Assembly: GCF_000251145.1 (NCBI RefSeq)
Contig: NZ_AIDW01000012.1
Coordinates: 118,399-182,398 of the forward strand
Direction of reading: 5' to 3'
From: Sphingomonas sp. PAMC 26621
GTDB taxonomy: Bacteria; Pseudomonadota; Alphaproteobacteria; Sphingomonadales; Sphingomonadaceae
DNA: 64,000 nucleotides
The notes under the pieces were generated by a model. That model worked only from the letters and a program-made list of their open reading frames with translations. It was not told where the DNA came from and did no database searches. A program made the translations under genes and the position numbers. Of this stretch, positions 53,573-62,073 are shown piece by piece. The stretch's first letter is position 1. Each line of letters starts with the position of its first letter.

Positions 53573-54613
53573 ATGACCGCGCCGCTTCGCCTCTCGCTCG
53601 ATACGTCCGCCCTCGTCGCCAACTGGCGCGCGCTCGATGCGCTGAGCGGCACGGCGGCGTGTGGCGCTGCGGTCAAGGCGGATGGTTACGGCCTCGGTGC
53701 GCGCGGCGTGGTCGAGCGGCTCGCGGCGGCGGGTTGCCGCGATTTCTTTGTTGCAAGCTGGGGCGAGGCGGCGGCGCTGGCGGATCTGGTCACGGATCTC
53801 CACGTCGATCTGTCAGTGCTGCACGGGGTTCGTGCGGAAGACATGCCGGCGGCGGTGCAAGGCTTCGCGCGCCCGGTGCTCAACACGCTCGAGCAGATCC
53901 GGCGCTGGCGCGACGCGGGGGGCGGGCGGTGCGACGTGATGGTCGATACGGGGATGAACCGGCTCGGCGTGTCGTCCGAACAGGTCGCGGACGGCCTGCT
54001 CGACGGGCTCGCGATCGATACGCTGATGAGCCACCTCGCCTGTGCGGATGAAGACGCGGCGGCGAATGCGCGCCAGCGCGACCGGCTCGAGCATCTGCGC
54101 GGCCGCACCAGTGCGCGTCGGCTGAGCCTCGCCAATTCCGCCGGGATCGCTTTGGGGAGCGGCTATGCGTTCGACCTGACCCGACCCGGGCTTGCGCTGT
54201 ACGGCGGCGTGCCGCGCGGCGAACTGGCGAGCGTCGTCCGCCAGGTTGCAACCCCGCAGGCGCAGATCCTGCAACGCCGCACCCTCGGGGCGGGGGAGTC
54301 GATCGGCTACAACGCGCTGTACACCGCGCAGGAACCGATCGAGGTGGCGATCCTCAATATCGGATATGCCGATGGCTATTGGCGCGGGTTCACCAATTCA
54401 GGCTGCGCGCGGGTCGGGGCGGCGATGCTTCCCGTGCTCGGACGGGTGTCGATGGACCTGACCGCAATCGCGGTCGACGCGCTGCCGTCGCTGGGCGAAG
54501 GCGACTGGGTCTCGCTCGACTTTGCACTGCCGGAGGCGGCGGCGGTATCGGGGATGTCGCAATACGAACTGCTGACCGGGCTCGGCAGCCGGTTCGAGCG
54601 GATCTGGGCATAA
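53573..54613 (+). CDS. alr: Alanine racemase
   Basis: A 346-residue PLP enzyme making D-alanine for peptidoglycan. K35 in AVKADGYGLG forms the Schiff base; DTGMNRLGV near 124 and the catalytic tyrosine in SIGYNALYTA near residue 240 of the C-terminal domain are clear; ALYGGVPR and NIGYADGYWRG are other family blocks. It follows the MHS gene by about 30 bases. A terminator for the opposing receptor gene begins at its stop codon. Confidence 0.93.
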   Translation: MTAPLRLSLDTSALVANWRALDALSGTAACGAAVKADGYGLGARGVVERLAAAGCRDFFVASWGEAAALADLVTDLHVDLSVLHGVRAEDMPAAVQGFARPVLNTLEQIRRWRDAGGGRCDVMVDTGMNRLGVSSEQVADGLLDGLAIDTLMSHLACADEDAAANARQRDRLEHLRGRTSARRLSLANSAGIALGSGYAFDLTRPGLALYGGVPRGELASVVRQVATPQAQILQRRTLGAGESIGYNALYTAQEPIEVAILNIGYADGYWRGFTNSGCARVGAAMLPVLGRVSMDLTAIAVDALPSLGEGDWVSLDFALPEAAAVSGMSQYELLTGLGSRFERIWA

Positions 54614-54640
54614 AAAAAGGGCTCCCCGAAGGGAGCCCAG
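54611..54640 (-). terminator. Rho-independent terminator for TonB receptor 2
   Basis: An eight-base stem (54619-54626 with 54631-54638) with a CGAA loop; on the minus strand TTTTTTT follows (A run 54612-54618). It ends the leftward receptor transcript. On the plus strand, after alr, no T run follows. Confidence 0.88.
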
Positions 54641-54656
54641 GAACGGTTCGAACGGA

Positions 54657-57600
54657 TCAGAACTTGAACGAGGCGCCCGCGTAGATGAAGCGGCCGGTCA
54701 CGTCATACTGGTTGCCGGCCTCGTTGCCGATCAGGCCATACGGCCCGAGCTGGTCGAACAGGTTATCGACCCCGACGTAGAAGCTGTACTTCGTGCGCGG
54801 GGTGATATCGAGCCGCAGATCGGAATAGGAGATCAGCGGATAGCGGACGACCGACAGCGAGTCCGGGTTCGTCGGCGGGCGACCCTGGACCGAGTTCTGC
54901 GTCTCGTACGCAGCGATCGTGGTCTTGTCATAGCCGCGGAAACGATAGCCGAAGTTGAAGATCTTGTTCGACACGTTGAACGACAGCGTCCCCTGCCATT
55001 CCGGATCGCCCAGGTTGCCGAGCTGCTGGAGGATGAAGTTCGGATCGTTGATGTCGGTGTAATTGTCCTTCATCAACGCCTTGGACACGATCGCGCGGAC
55101 CGCGAAATTGGCCGACGACGACAGCTTGCCGCGATAGGCGGCGTCGATGTCGATACCCGCGTTGGTGTTCTTGGCGTAGTTGAACGGCCCTGCCACGAAC
55201 GACGACCCGGTCGGCGTCAGCGAGACGGTGGTGCCGTTGTTGGTGACGTCGCTCTGGCCGCGGAACGTGCCGTTCGGGTTGCGGAAGATCGACGCGCAGA
55301 ACGGATTGTTGATCCCGCCCGGGCTGTCGTAGCACTGGTTGACGATCGTCTGCGGCGTCAGCGTGTTGATCGCCTGCTTGATCTTGATGTAGTAATAATC
55401 GACGCTGAGCGTGAACCCCGGCACGGCCCGCGGCATGAACACCGCGCCGACGGTCAGGCTGTCGCTGATTTCAGCCGTCAACGAACTGTTGCTGCCGCTG
55501 AACCCCGAAATGCCCGAAGCCGGACGGTTCGAGAAAGGCTCGGTCACGCCGTTGAAGGTCTGCGTGGTCGGAACCCCGGCAGCAGCGCAATTCTTCACGC
55601 GGTTCGGGTTGTTGTTGATATTCTGCTGCCCGCACGGATCGACCAGGCCGTTGAGGAAGGTCTGCGTCAGCGGCGAGTACAGGTCCTGCTGGGTTGGTGC
55701 GCGGATGGCGCGGGCGTAGCCGGCGCGGATCCGGAGATCGCGGATCGGTGCGTAGGTACCGTTGAAATTGTACGCCACGACCGTGCCGGTGTTGCCGATG
55801 TTGTAGTTCGAGACACGAACCGCGCCATCGACCGTCAGTTCATAAGCGAACGGCAGTTCCTTGAGCAACGGGATGCTGACTTCGGCGAAGCCTTCCTTGA
55901 CGATCTGGTTGGGCGGACGGAAATCCGGGATCGTGTTCAGGAACGTGCAGCCAGCCGCCGGGCATGCGATACCAGAGGTTCCCGCGGTGAACGCATCATA
56001 GGCGGCGAACGCGGTTTCCTTGCGATACTCGCCACCGAGCACGAAGGCGATCGGGCCGCCGGGCAGCGAGAAGAGCTGCGACAGGTCACCCGCGACATAG
56101 CCCGAGACGTCATACAGGTTGGCGCGCTGGACCCGGCTCGAGGTGTAGCCGAAGTAATCGATCGCTGCGCGGCTGGGCTGGCCTTCGCCGAACAGGTTGA
56201 CCGGAACGCATGCCGCATCGTCGTTGGTGGTGATGTTGTCGGCGTTGATGCCGCAGACGATCTGGCCGGCTCCGTTGCGAACCGCGTTGATCGAGTTGGT
56301 GTACTTCTGGCGGTTCAGATTGCCCGCGGTTTTGTAGAAGGTGTAAAGATTGCCGTAGTTGAACGAGACGTCATACTTCCAGTCGTCGTTGAACGTTCCG
56401 CGTACACCGACGATCGCCCGGGTCTGCTCGCGCAGGTGGTTTTCGCCGCGGCCACCGAAATCGGTGTTGAAGCGCTGGGCGGTGAAGGTCGTTGCGCCGG
56501 GGGCAAGGTTCGCCACCAGCGTCGCGCGCGCCTGCGGCGTCAGATACGGGTTGTTGATGCTGAACGAGTTGTTGAAGAAGGTCGGCTGGCCTTCCTGGTT
56601 CGAATTCGCACGGAAATACTGCGCTTCGAAATAGGGATCGAACGCGTCGGCGACCTTGAAGTGACCCGCGATATAGGCCGACTTGCGGACCAGGCCCGGG
56701 GTGATGAAGCCGTTCTCGAGCAGCGTCGATCCGCGGCCGCCCTGGCAGTTGCTCGAACCGTAGGGCCGAAAGTCGGTGACGCAGTTGTTCGGCGTCAGGC
56801 TGCCGTCTGGGTTGAACAGATAGGTCGTGCCGAACTGTGCCAGCGCGTTGGCCGAGGCAGGGTTGGGCAGGCCCGAGCAGGAGGCTGCACGCCGCGCGTT
56901 GAACGCGGCCACGGATTCACCGGTTGCCGCCGCGTTGGGGCAGGTCGCGGTGAACAGGCCGCCGCTCGAAATATTGTTGTTCTTGATCCCGCGGATGAAC
57001 ACGCTGTCGGGGATGCCGTCGCCAGTGGAAGGCTCGGCCCCGCGCAGCGCACCGGCCGACGGGTTCAGGTTCGCACCCGTGTTCTGTACGCTCTGGAACT
57101 GGTTACGACCGCTGAAGGCGCCGGTCGTCTCGTCACGATCGGCGTTGGTCAGCGTGCCGGCGTTGGCATATTCGAGCGAGACCGTCAGGTTGGCGCGGCC
57201 ATCGGCGAAATTGTGCCCGGCGGTGATCGCGGCCGAATATTGCGGGCGATCGCCCCGCGACGAAATGCCCGACTGGCCGCGGACCTTTACGCCCTCGAAG
57301 TCATGCTGGAGCACGAAGTTGGCGACACCGGCGACCGCGTCCGACCCGTAGATCGCAGAGTTGCCGCCGGTGACGATGTCGATCCGCTCGAGCAGATCGT
57401 TGGGGACGACGTTGACGTCGGGGCGGTTGATGCCCGGGGTCGCGGTGACGATGCGGCGGCCATCGAGCAGGACGAGCGTGCGTGCCGTACCGAGGCCGCG
57501 CAGATCGAGCGCGCTGATGCCGGCGCGGCCGATCGCGTTCTGCGAGTTGGACTGGGAGATGGTGGAGCGGAGCTGCGGCAGCTGGTTGACCAGATCGCCG

Positions 57601-57896
57601 ATCGCGACGCCACCGCGGTTGAGCAGTTCGGCCGCGGTCACCGACGTGATGGGCACCGACGAATCGAGGTTCGGGCGGTTGAGACGCGTTCCCGTGACGA
57701 CGATTTCGGGGGACGCGTCGTCCTGCGCAGTCGTCGTTTCGTCGGCGGTCGCGCCGACGTTGGGGGATCCGACACCGGTAACCCCGTCCGCACCGGTTTG
57801 TGGGGTTGTCTGTGCAAACGCAGCGGGGGCGATGCTCATTCCAAACGCAAGGCCGGTGGCCAGTGCAGTGACACTCACCCAGTTATTCAGCTTCAT
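54657..57896 (-). CDS. TonB-dependent receptor (large, plug with TGTR-type start)
   Basis: A 1079-residue outer-membrane receptor. A Sec signal covers residues 1-28 (ending AAFAQ), then an acidic linker. The plug opens EIVVTGTRLNRPN and has GISALDLRGLGTARTLVLLDGRR, NDLLERIDIVTGGNSAIYGSDAVAGVANF, typical of the CirA/BtuB-like receptors abundant in sphingomonads. The barrel includes long extracellular loops with cysteines. The end is GASFKF. GGAG lies six bases before ATG 57896; the frame extends to 58007 without a site. The ligand cannot be read from sequence; vitamin, siderophore or peptide are all possible. Confidence 0.9.
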   Translation of the reverse strand: MKLNNWVSVTALATGLAFGMSIAPAAFAQTTPQTGADGVTGVGSPNVGATADETTTAQDDASPEIVVTGTRLNRPNLDSSVPITSVTAAELLNRGGVAIGDLVNQLPQLRSTISQSNSQNAIGRAGISALDLRGLGTARTLVLLDGRRIVTATPGINRPDVNVVPNDLLERIDIVTGGNSAIYGSDAVAGVANFVLQHDFEGVKVRGQSGISSRGDRPQYSAAITAGHNFADGRANLTVSLEYANAGTLTNADRDETTGAFSGRNQFQSVQNTGANLNPSAGALRGAEPSTGDGIPDSVFIRGIKNNNISSGGLFTATCPNAAATGESVAAFNARRAASCSGLPNPASANALAQFGTTYLFNPDGSLTPNNCVTDFRPYGSSNCQGGRGSTLLENGFITPGLVRKSAYIAGHFKVADAFDPYFEAQYFRANSNQEGQPTFFNNSFSINNPYLTPQARATLVANLAPGATTFTAQRFNTDFGGRGENHLREQTRAIVGVRGTFNDDWKYDVSFNYGNLYTFYKTAGNLNRQKYTNSINAVRNGAGQIVCGINADNITTNDDAACVPVNLFGEGQPSRAAIDYFGYTSSRVQRANLYDVSGYVAGDLSQLFSLPGGPIAFVLGGEYRKETAFAAYDAFTAGTSGIACPAAGCTFLNTIPDFRPPNQIVKEGFAEVSIPLLKELPFAYELTVDGAVRVSNYNIGNTGTVVAYNFNGTYAPIRDLRIRAGYARAIRAPTQQDLYSPLTQTFLNGLVDPCGQQNINNNPNRVKNCAAAGVPTTQTFNGVTEPFSNRPASGISGFSGSNSSLTAEISDSLTVGAVFMPRAVPGFTLSVDYYYIKIKQAINTLTPQTIVNQCYDSPGGINNPFCASIFRNPNGTFRGQSDVTNNGTTVSLTPTGSSFVAGPFNYAKNTNAGIDIDAAYRGKLSSSANFAVRAIVSKALMKDNYTDINDPNFILQQLGNLGDPEWQGTLSFNVSNKIFNFGYRFRGYDKTTIAAYETQNSVQGRPPTNPDSLSVVRYPLISYSDLRLDITPRTKYSFYVGVDNLFDQLGPYGLIGNEAGNQYDVTGRFIYAGASFKF

Positions 57897-58022
57897 TCGG
57901 TACTCCACGCGATACAATCCTGCGTACATGCAGGCGACAGCGACAGAAGAAACCGAAACGGAACCATCTCGCAAGACGGTTCCGTTCCCTGAACACCTGA
58001 TTAACAAGAATTGCTTAGCTAC

Positions 58023-58038
58023 GTGACAATCTTGTCAC
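58023..58038. promoter_or_regulatory. Perfect 16-bp palindrome GTGACAA-TC-TTGTCAC
   Basis: A seven-base perfect dyad with a two-base centre lies about 127 bases upstream of the TonB receptor start and 12 bases after the thiolase stop. It could be an operator for the receptor. The spacing differs from a CRP-type site (GTGA-N6-TCAC; here N8). Confidence 0.4.
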
Positions 58039-58049
58039 ATATGGGATCG

Positions 58050-59222
58050 CTACCGCTCGATGCAGATCGCGATCCCCATCCCGCCGCCGATGCACAGCGT
58101 TGCCAGGCCCTTGCGCGCGTCGCGTTTCGCCATCTCGTAGAGCAGCGTCGTCAGCACGCGCGCGCCCGACGCACCGATCGGATGCCCGATCGCGATCGCG
58201 CCGCCATTGACGTTGACGCGCTCGGCATCCCAACCGAGTTCCTTGCCGACCGAGAGTGCCTGCGCGGCGAACGCCTCGTTCGCCTCGATCAAGTCGAGGT
58301 CCGCCATCGTCCAGCCCGCCTTTTCCAGCGCACGCCGTGTTGCCGGGACCGGGCCGATCCCCATGATGGACGGATCGACTCCGGCCGACGCCCAACTCGC
58401 GATCCGCCCGAGGATCGGCGAGCCGCGGCGTTCGGCCTCGGCGCGGCTCATCAACACCAGCGCCGCTGCACCGTCGTTGAGGCCGGAGGCGTTGGCAGCG
58501 GTGACGGTGCCGTCCTTCTTGAACGCCGGGCGCAACCCGGAGACGCTCTCGAGCGTCGCGCCGGCGCGGATATATTCATCGTCGGACACGATCGTGTCGC
58601 CCTTGCGCCCCTTGATCGTGACCGGCGCGATCTCGTCGCGGAACCGCCCGCTCGACCGCGCCGCTTCGGCCAGGTTCTGCGACCGAACCGCAAAGTCGTC
58701 CTGCGCACCGCGCGTAATCTGATATTGCTCGGCAAGGTTTTCGGCGGTGATCCCCATGTGATAGCCGTTGAACACGTCGGTCAGCCCGTCCTTCACCATC
58801 GTATCGATGAGGCTGAGGTCCCCCATTTTCTGGCCGCCGCGCAGCGTCTGCGCGTGCGCGCTCATCGACATGGATTCCTGCCCGCCCGCGACCATGATCG
58901 TCGCATCGCCGCAGGCGATCGATTGCGCCGCCAGCGCTACCGCGCGCAGCCCCGAGCCGCACACCTGGTTGACGCCCCAGGCCGGGATCTCCTTGGGGAT
59001 TCCCGCCGCCATTGCAGCCTGACGAGCGGGATTCTGGCCTTGCGCGGCGGTCAGCACCTGTCCGAGGATCACCTCGGACACGTCCTCGCCCGCGACGCCT
59101 GCCTGCGCCAGCGCAGCCTCGATCGCGACGCGACCGAGCTCGTGCGCGGGTGTGGCCGCGAAGGCACCGAGGAAGCTCCCGACCGGGGTGCGCTTGGCGG
59201 CGGTGATGACGATGTCCTGCAT
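58050..59222 (-). CDS. Acetyl-CoA C-acetyltransferase (thiolase, PhaA-like)
   Basis: A 390-residue thiolase that condenses two acetyl-CoA to acetoacetyl-CoA. Active residues visible: C88 in [11 protein letters not shown] in [17 protein letters not shown] near residue 345, and C in LCIGGGMG near residue 376; EANEAFAAQ is the family block. The length is normal. AGGAG lies six bases before ATG. It adjoins a PhaC-like gene and phaR, so polyhydroxyalkanoate precursor supply is the likely role. Confidence 0.92.
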   Translation of the reverse strand: MQDIVITAAKRTPVGSFLGAFAATPAHELGRVAIEAALAQAGVAGEDVSEVILGQVLTAAQGQNPARQAAMAAGIPKEIPAWGVNQVCGSGLRAVALAAQSIACGDATIMVAGGQESMSMSAHAQTLRGGQKMGDLSLIDTMVKDGLTDVFNGYHMGITAENLAEQYQITRGAQDDFAVRSQNLAEAARSSGRFRDEIAPVTIKGRKGDTIVSDDEYIRAGATLESVSGLRPAFKKDGTVTAANASGLNDGAAALVLMSRAEAERRGSPILGRIASWASAGVDPSIMGIGPVPATRRALEKAGWTMADLDLIEANEAFAAQALSVGKELGWDAERVNVNGGAIAIGHPIGASGARVLTTLLYEMAKRDARKGLATLCIGGGMGIAICIER

Positions 59223-59281
59223 GGCAAGCTCCTGAGGGAAACGGGGGTCACGACGAGATCGCGACGGTCGAAACAGGGTCT

Positions 59282-60382
59282 TTATCTAAGGTCGGGAAGC
59301 GCGTTTAGCCAGTCCGACAATGGCTCCCACAGTTGCGCGCGGGCACCGCTGCCGACGACCATCCCGACATGCCCCGCGCCCAGATCGCGTCGGTCGGGGA
59401 GATCGGCCGCGGTCGCCGCGGGCACGATCCGGTCGTTGCGCGAGACGAAATCGATCGTCGGGCAGGCGATCGTTGCGGGATCGACGGGGGCCCCGCCGAC
59501 GGACCAGTGCCCGGTGCCTGGGGTGTCTTGCCCGATGAAATCCTCGAACAGCTCGCGGCCAGCGTTATAGGGCAGGGGGGCACCGGCGTTGGCCCAGTCC
59601 TCCATCGCGACGAACTGGCGGAAGGCGAGTGTGCCGGGTGGGACCGTAGCAAAGGCCTCGTATTTGGCGATCGTCCGCGCCGGGTCGAGCCGCCAGAACC
59701 CGCTTTGCAGGACTTCCATCGGGACCAGCCCCATGGTCGCGCACGCCGGACCCACCGCCTCCCACAGGCGCGCGATATCGCTGCGCGCGGTCGACCCCAG
59801 TCCTGCGAACCGCCATGGCGCGGCGATCAGCGCCAGCCCCGCGACGTTGGTCCGCGCCGCGGCGGCCAGCGCCATCGTGCCGCCGAGGCAATAGCCGGCG
59901 AGCACGGGGGGCTCGGGAAATTTCGCGATCAGCGGCAGCAGCACCCGCTCGACCAATGCGGCGATGTCGGGACCGTCGCGGTCGGGCGTGGGTGTCCCCC
60001 AGTCGAGCAGAAACGGACGATGCCCCTGCGCCGCGAGCCAGCGCAGCAACGACCGCTCTGGCATGAGATCGAGGATCTGCGGCGGGTTGATCAGCGAGGG
60101 CACGAACAGGACGACGCGACCGTTCGACCCGCGCGATGCGTAATCCCGGACGCGCGCGTTGGCCTTGCGATAGCGCACGGGTGCGCGCCTGGGTGGCTCG
60201 CCGCGGGGTGCCTGCTGGTAGGCGCGCAGGCCTGCCAGCGCCACGGCGCGGCGATCGGGCGATGCTGCGGTTTGTTCGTGCAGCATATTGAGGAACAGCG
60301 GGAGGGGACGTGGGCCGCGGAGTTGGTCGGAACCGCCGTGTTGCAGCGCCGCAAGAAATGGTGGTAGGGTTGTCAAGACCAT
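59282..60382 (-). CDS. Short PhaC-like alpha/beta-hydrolase
   Basis: A 366-residue protein of the PhaC fold: C165 in AGYCLGGT is the catalytic cysteine of the lipase-like box, [10 protein letters not shown] gives the aspartate and [11 protein letters not shown] the histidine. It is far shorter than class I PhaC (about 560-600 residues) and resembles class III PhaC in length (about 355), yet no phaE subunit is seen. Start ATG 60382. It is divergent from phaR by 19 bases and likely co-transcribed with thiolase. It could be a synthase or an intracellular depolymerase-like enzyme. Confidence 0.75.
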   Translation of the reverse strand: MVLTTLPPFLAALQHGGSDQLRGPRPLPLFLNMLHEQTAASPDRRAVALAGLRAYQQAPRGEPPRRAPVRYRKANARVRDYASRGSNGRVVLFVPSLINPPQILDLMPERSLLRWLAAQGHRPFLLDWGTPTPDRDGPDIAALVERVLLPLIAKFPEPPVLAGYCLGGTMALAAAARTNVAGLALIAAPWRFAGLGSTARSDIARLWEAVGPACATMGLVPMEVLQSGFWRLDPARTIAKYEAFATVPPGTLAFRQFVAMEDWANAGAPLPYNAGRELFEDFIGQDTPGTGHWSVGGAPVDPATIACPTIDFVSRNDRIVPAATAADLPDRRDLGAGHVGMVVGSGARAQLWEPLSDWLNALPDLR

Positions 60383-60401
60383 ATGCGGGGAGCGCTTCTC
60401 G

Positions 60402-60971
60402 ATGAAGAAGACCATTCCGGGCGACGGCCCGGTGACGATCAAGAAATATGCAAACCGCCGCCTCTATAACACCGAGACGTCGTCTTACATCACGCTCGAG
60501 CATCTCGCTGCAATGACGCGCGAGGGGCGCGACTTCAAAGTGATCGACGCCAAGTCCGAGGAGGATATCACGCACAATATCCTCACCCAGATCATCATGG
60601 AAGAGGAGCAGCGCGGCCAGACCATGCTGCCGGTGCCGTTCCTGCGGCAGCTTATCGCGATGTACGGGGATTCGATGCAGGCGATGGTGCCGGGCTATCT
60701 CGAGGCGTCGATGGACAGCTTCCGCCGCAACCAGCAGCAGTTCAAGACCGCGGTCGAGGGCGCATTCGCCAACTCGCCGTTCGCAGAGCTTGCCAAGCAG
60801 AATATGGCGATGTTCGAGGCGGCCACGACCGCTTTCAAGACTGGCGGAGCGCCGGTCACCCCCGGAACCGCCGCGCCTGCGGCGGGAAGCGTTTCAAAGG
60901 ATGAGGAAATTGCCGCGCTCAAGGCCGAACTCGGGCGATTGAACGAGAAAGTCGAGAAGCTCGGAAGCTGA
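60402..60971 (+). CDS. phaR: Polyhydroxyalkanoate synthesis repressor PhaR
   Basis: A 189-residue DNA-binding repressor. The N-terminal block IKKYANRRLYNTETSSYITLEHLA is the PHB-granule/DNA-binding accumulation regulator domain, followed by helical repeats and a coiled-coil end (EIAALKAELGRLNEKVEKL). It senses polymer granules and represses phasin and related genes (known). GGGGAG lies nine bases before ATG 60402. The PhaC-like gene is divergent. Confidence 0.92.
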   Translation: MKKTIPGDGPVTIKKYANRRLYNTETSSYITLEHLAAMTREGRDFKVIDAKSEEDITHNILTQIIMEEEQRGQTMLPVPFLRQLIAMYGDSMQAMVPGYLEASMDSFRRNQQQFKTAVEGAFANSPFAELAKQNMAMFEAATTAFKTGGAPVTPGTAAPAAGSVSKDEEIAALKAELGRLNEKVEKLGS

Positions 60972-60982
60972 GTGCGGCGGCG

Positions 60983-61156
60983 ATGGGATGGGTTGGCGCT
61001 GCGGTTGCGTTCGGCGTGGCGGTCCTCGCCGAATTCGCCGATCGCCGTACGGTGCGCCGCACCAATCTTGACCGGGTCGGATGGCTGGATTGGCGCACCG
61101 TCCAGATGGGGGCGGTGATCGCGGCGGTTGTGTGCGTCATTGCTGCGCAGCGATAG
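60983..61156 (+). CDS. Small membrane protein (57 aa) downstream of phaR
   Basis: A 57-residue protein below normal ORF cut-offs. Two hydrophobic stretches (WVGAAVAFGVAVLA and VQMGAVIAAVVCVIAA) flank a basic, polar centre with RRTNLDRVGWLDW. It starts 11 bases after the phaR stop. A weak ribosome site is a caveat, but the codon pattern and two clear helices support it. Function unknown. Confidence 0.6.
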   Translation: MGWVGAAVAFGVAVLAEFADRRTVRRTNLDRVGWLDWRTVQMGAVIAAVVCVIAAQR

Positions 61157-61340
61157 GGCATTGGTCGGAAGGGCCGTCCGCTCGTCGTGCCTGAGGGACT
61201 TCAATCCGCGAGTCGGAGCGTCATCCTTCCGATGTATCAACCTGAAACACGTTCGAAACTAAGCACTTGCGAGCCGTACATGATTTGTTAAGGTTTCCGC
61301 CAGCTTCGCGACGTAAGCGGGCAGCTTTAAAGGATCCATC

Positions 61341-61979
61341 ATGTCAAAACTCACTCGACTCCTGGTCAGCGCCGCAGCGGTCGCTGGTTTCGCCGCGCCG
61401 GCTTATGCCGCGCCGATCATGGGCTCGTTCAGCCTCCTGTCGTTTGGCGGGACGTTCATCGGCGGCACGGCGCTGACCGCAACCGGCCTCGATTTCGGCG
61501 ATGCCTTTACCAATTCCGGCAATGGGTATGGCACCGCGGGCACCGCGATCATCGGCAACCAGACGGGCGACTTCATCGGGCTTGGTCCGGTTGTGTTTAT
61601 CTCGGACATCGCGCTCGGGGCGTTCGCCAATCCGTTCTCGGGTCCGTTCCTGACCTTCGCCGGTAGCGACCTAACGCTCGATTTCGCGAACGCCAGCTTC
61701 ACGCGGTCGGCGCTTGGGACGAGCATCAACATCACCGGGACCGGCGTTTTCTCCAACGGCGTGGCGGCGGATGCAGCCGCGGGCACGTTCGCCCTCGCCG
61801 TGTCGTCGCAGAGCGGCAAGGCCAGCAGCACCACCTTCACCTATTCGGCAAACGCCAGCACGGTCAGCGCAGTGCCGGAAACGGCAACCTGGGCGATGAT
61901 GCTCGCAGGCTTCGGCGCGGTCGGCTTCGCGATGCGTCGCCGCCAGAAGGTCACGACGCGCGTTTCCTACGCTGCGTAA
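61341..61979 (+). CDS. PEPxxWA-CTERM-type sorting domain protein
   Basis: A 212-residue exported protein. The signal peptide ends AYAA near residue 24; the middle is a Gly/Ala/Ser/Thr-rich beta domain of low complexity. The end is a sorting tag: VPETATWAMMLAGFGAVGFAMRRRQ near residue 176, with PET in place of the usual PEP, a short membrane helix, and arginines. Such tags are processed by exosortase/archaeosortase-like machinery and used for surface or extracellular proteins (known). A terminator follows. Confidence 0.85.
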   Translation: MSKLTRLLVSAAAVAGFAAPAYAAPIMGSFSLLSFGGTFIGGTALTATGLDFGDAFTNSGNGYGTAGTAIIGNQTGDFIGLGPVVFISDIALGAFANPFSGPFLTFAGSDLTLDFANASFTRSALGTSINITGTGVFSNGVAADAAAGTFALAVSSQSGKASSTTFTYSANASTVSAVPETATWAMMLAGFGAVGFAMRRRQKVTTRVSYAA

Positions 61980-62003
61980 GCGATACCGATCACGGTAATG
62001 CGG

Positions 62004-62037
62004 AAAGCCGCCGGTCCCCTCGGGTCGGCGGCTTTTT
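62004..62037 (+). terminator. Rho-independent terminator after CTERM protein
   Basis: An eight-base stem (62006-62013 with 62026-62033) and a 12-base loop, followed by TTTT. It lies between convergent genes; the minus strand also has a short T run, so it may act for cpaF as well. Confidence 0.8.
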
Positions 62038-62073
62038 CACGCCCATCGTCGGTCGAACCGGACCTGCGTCGGC

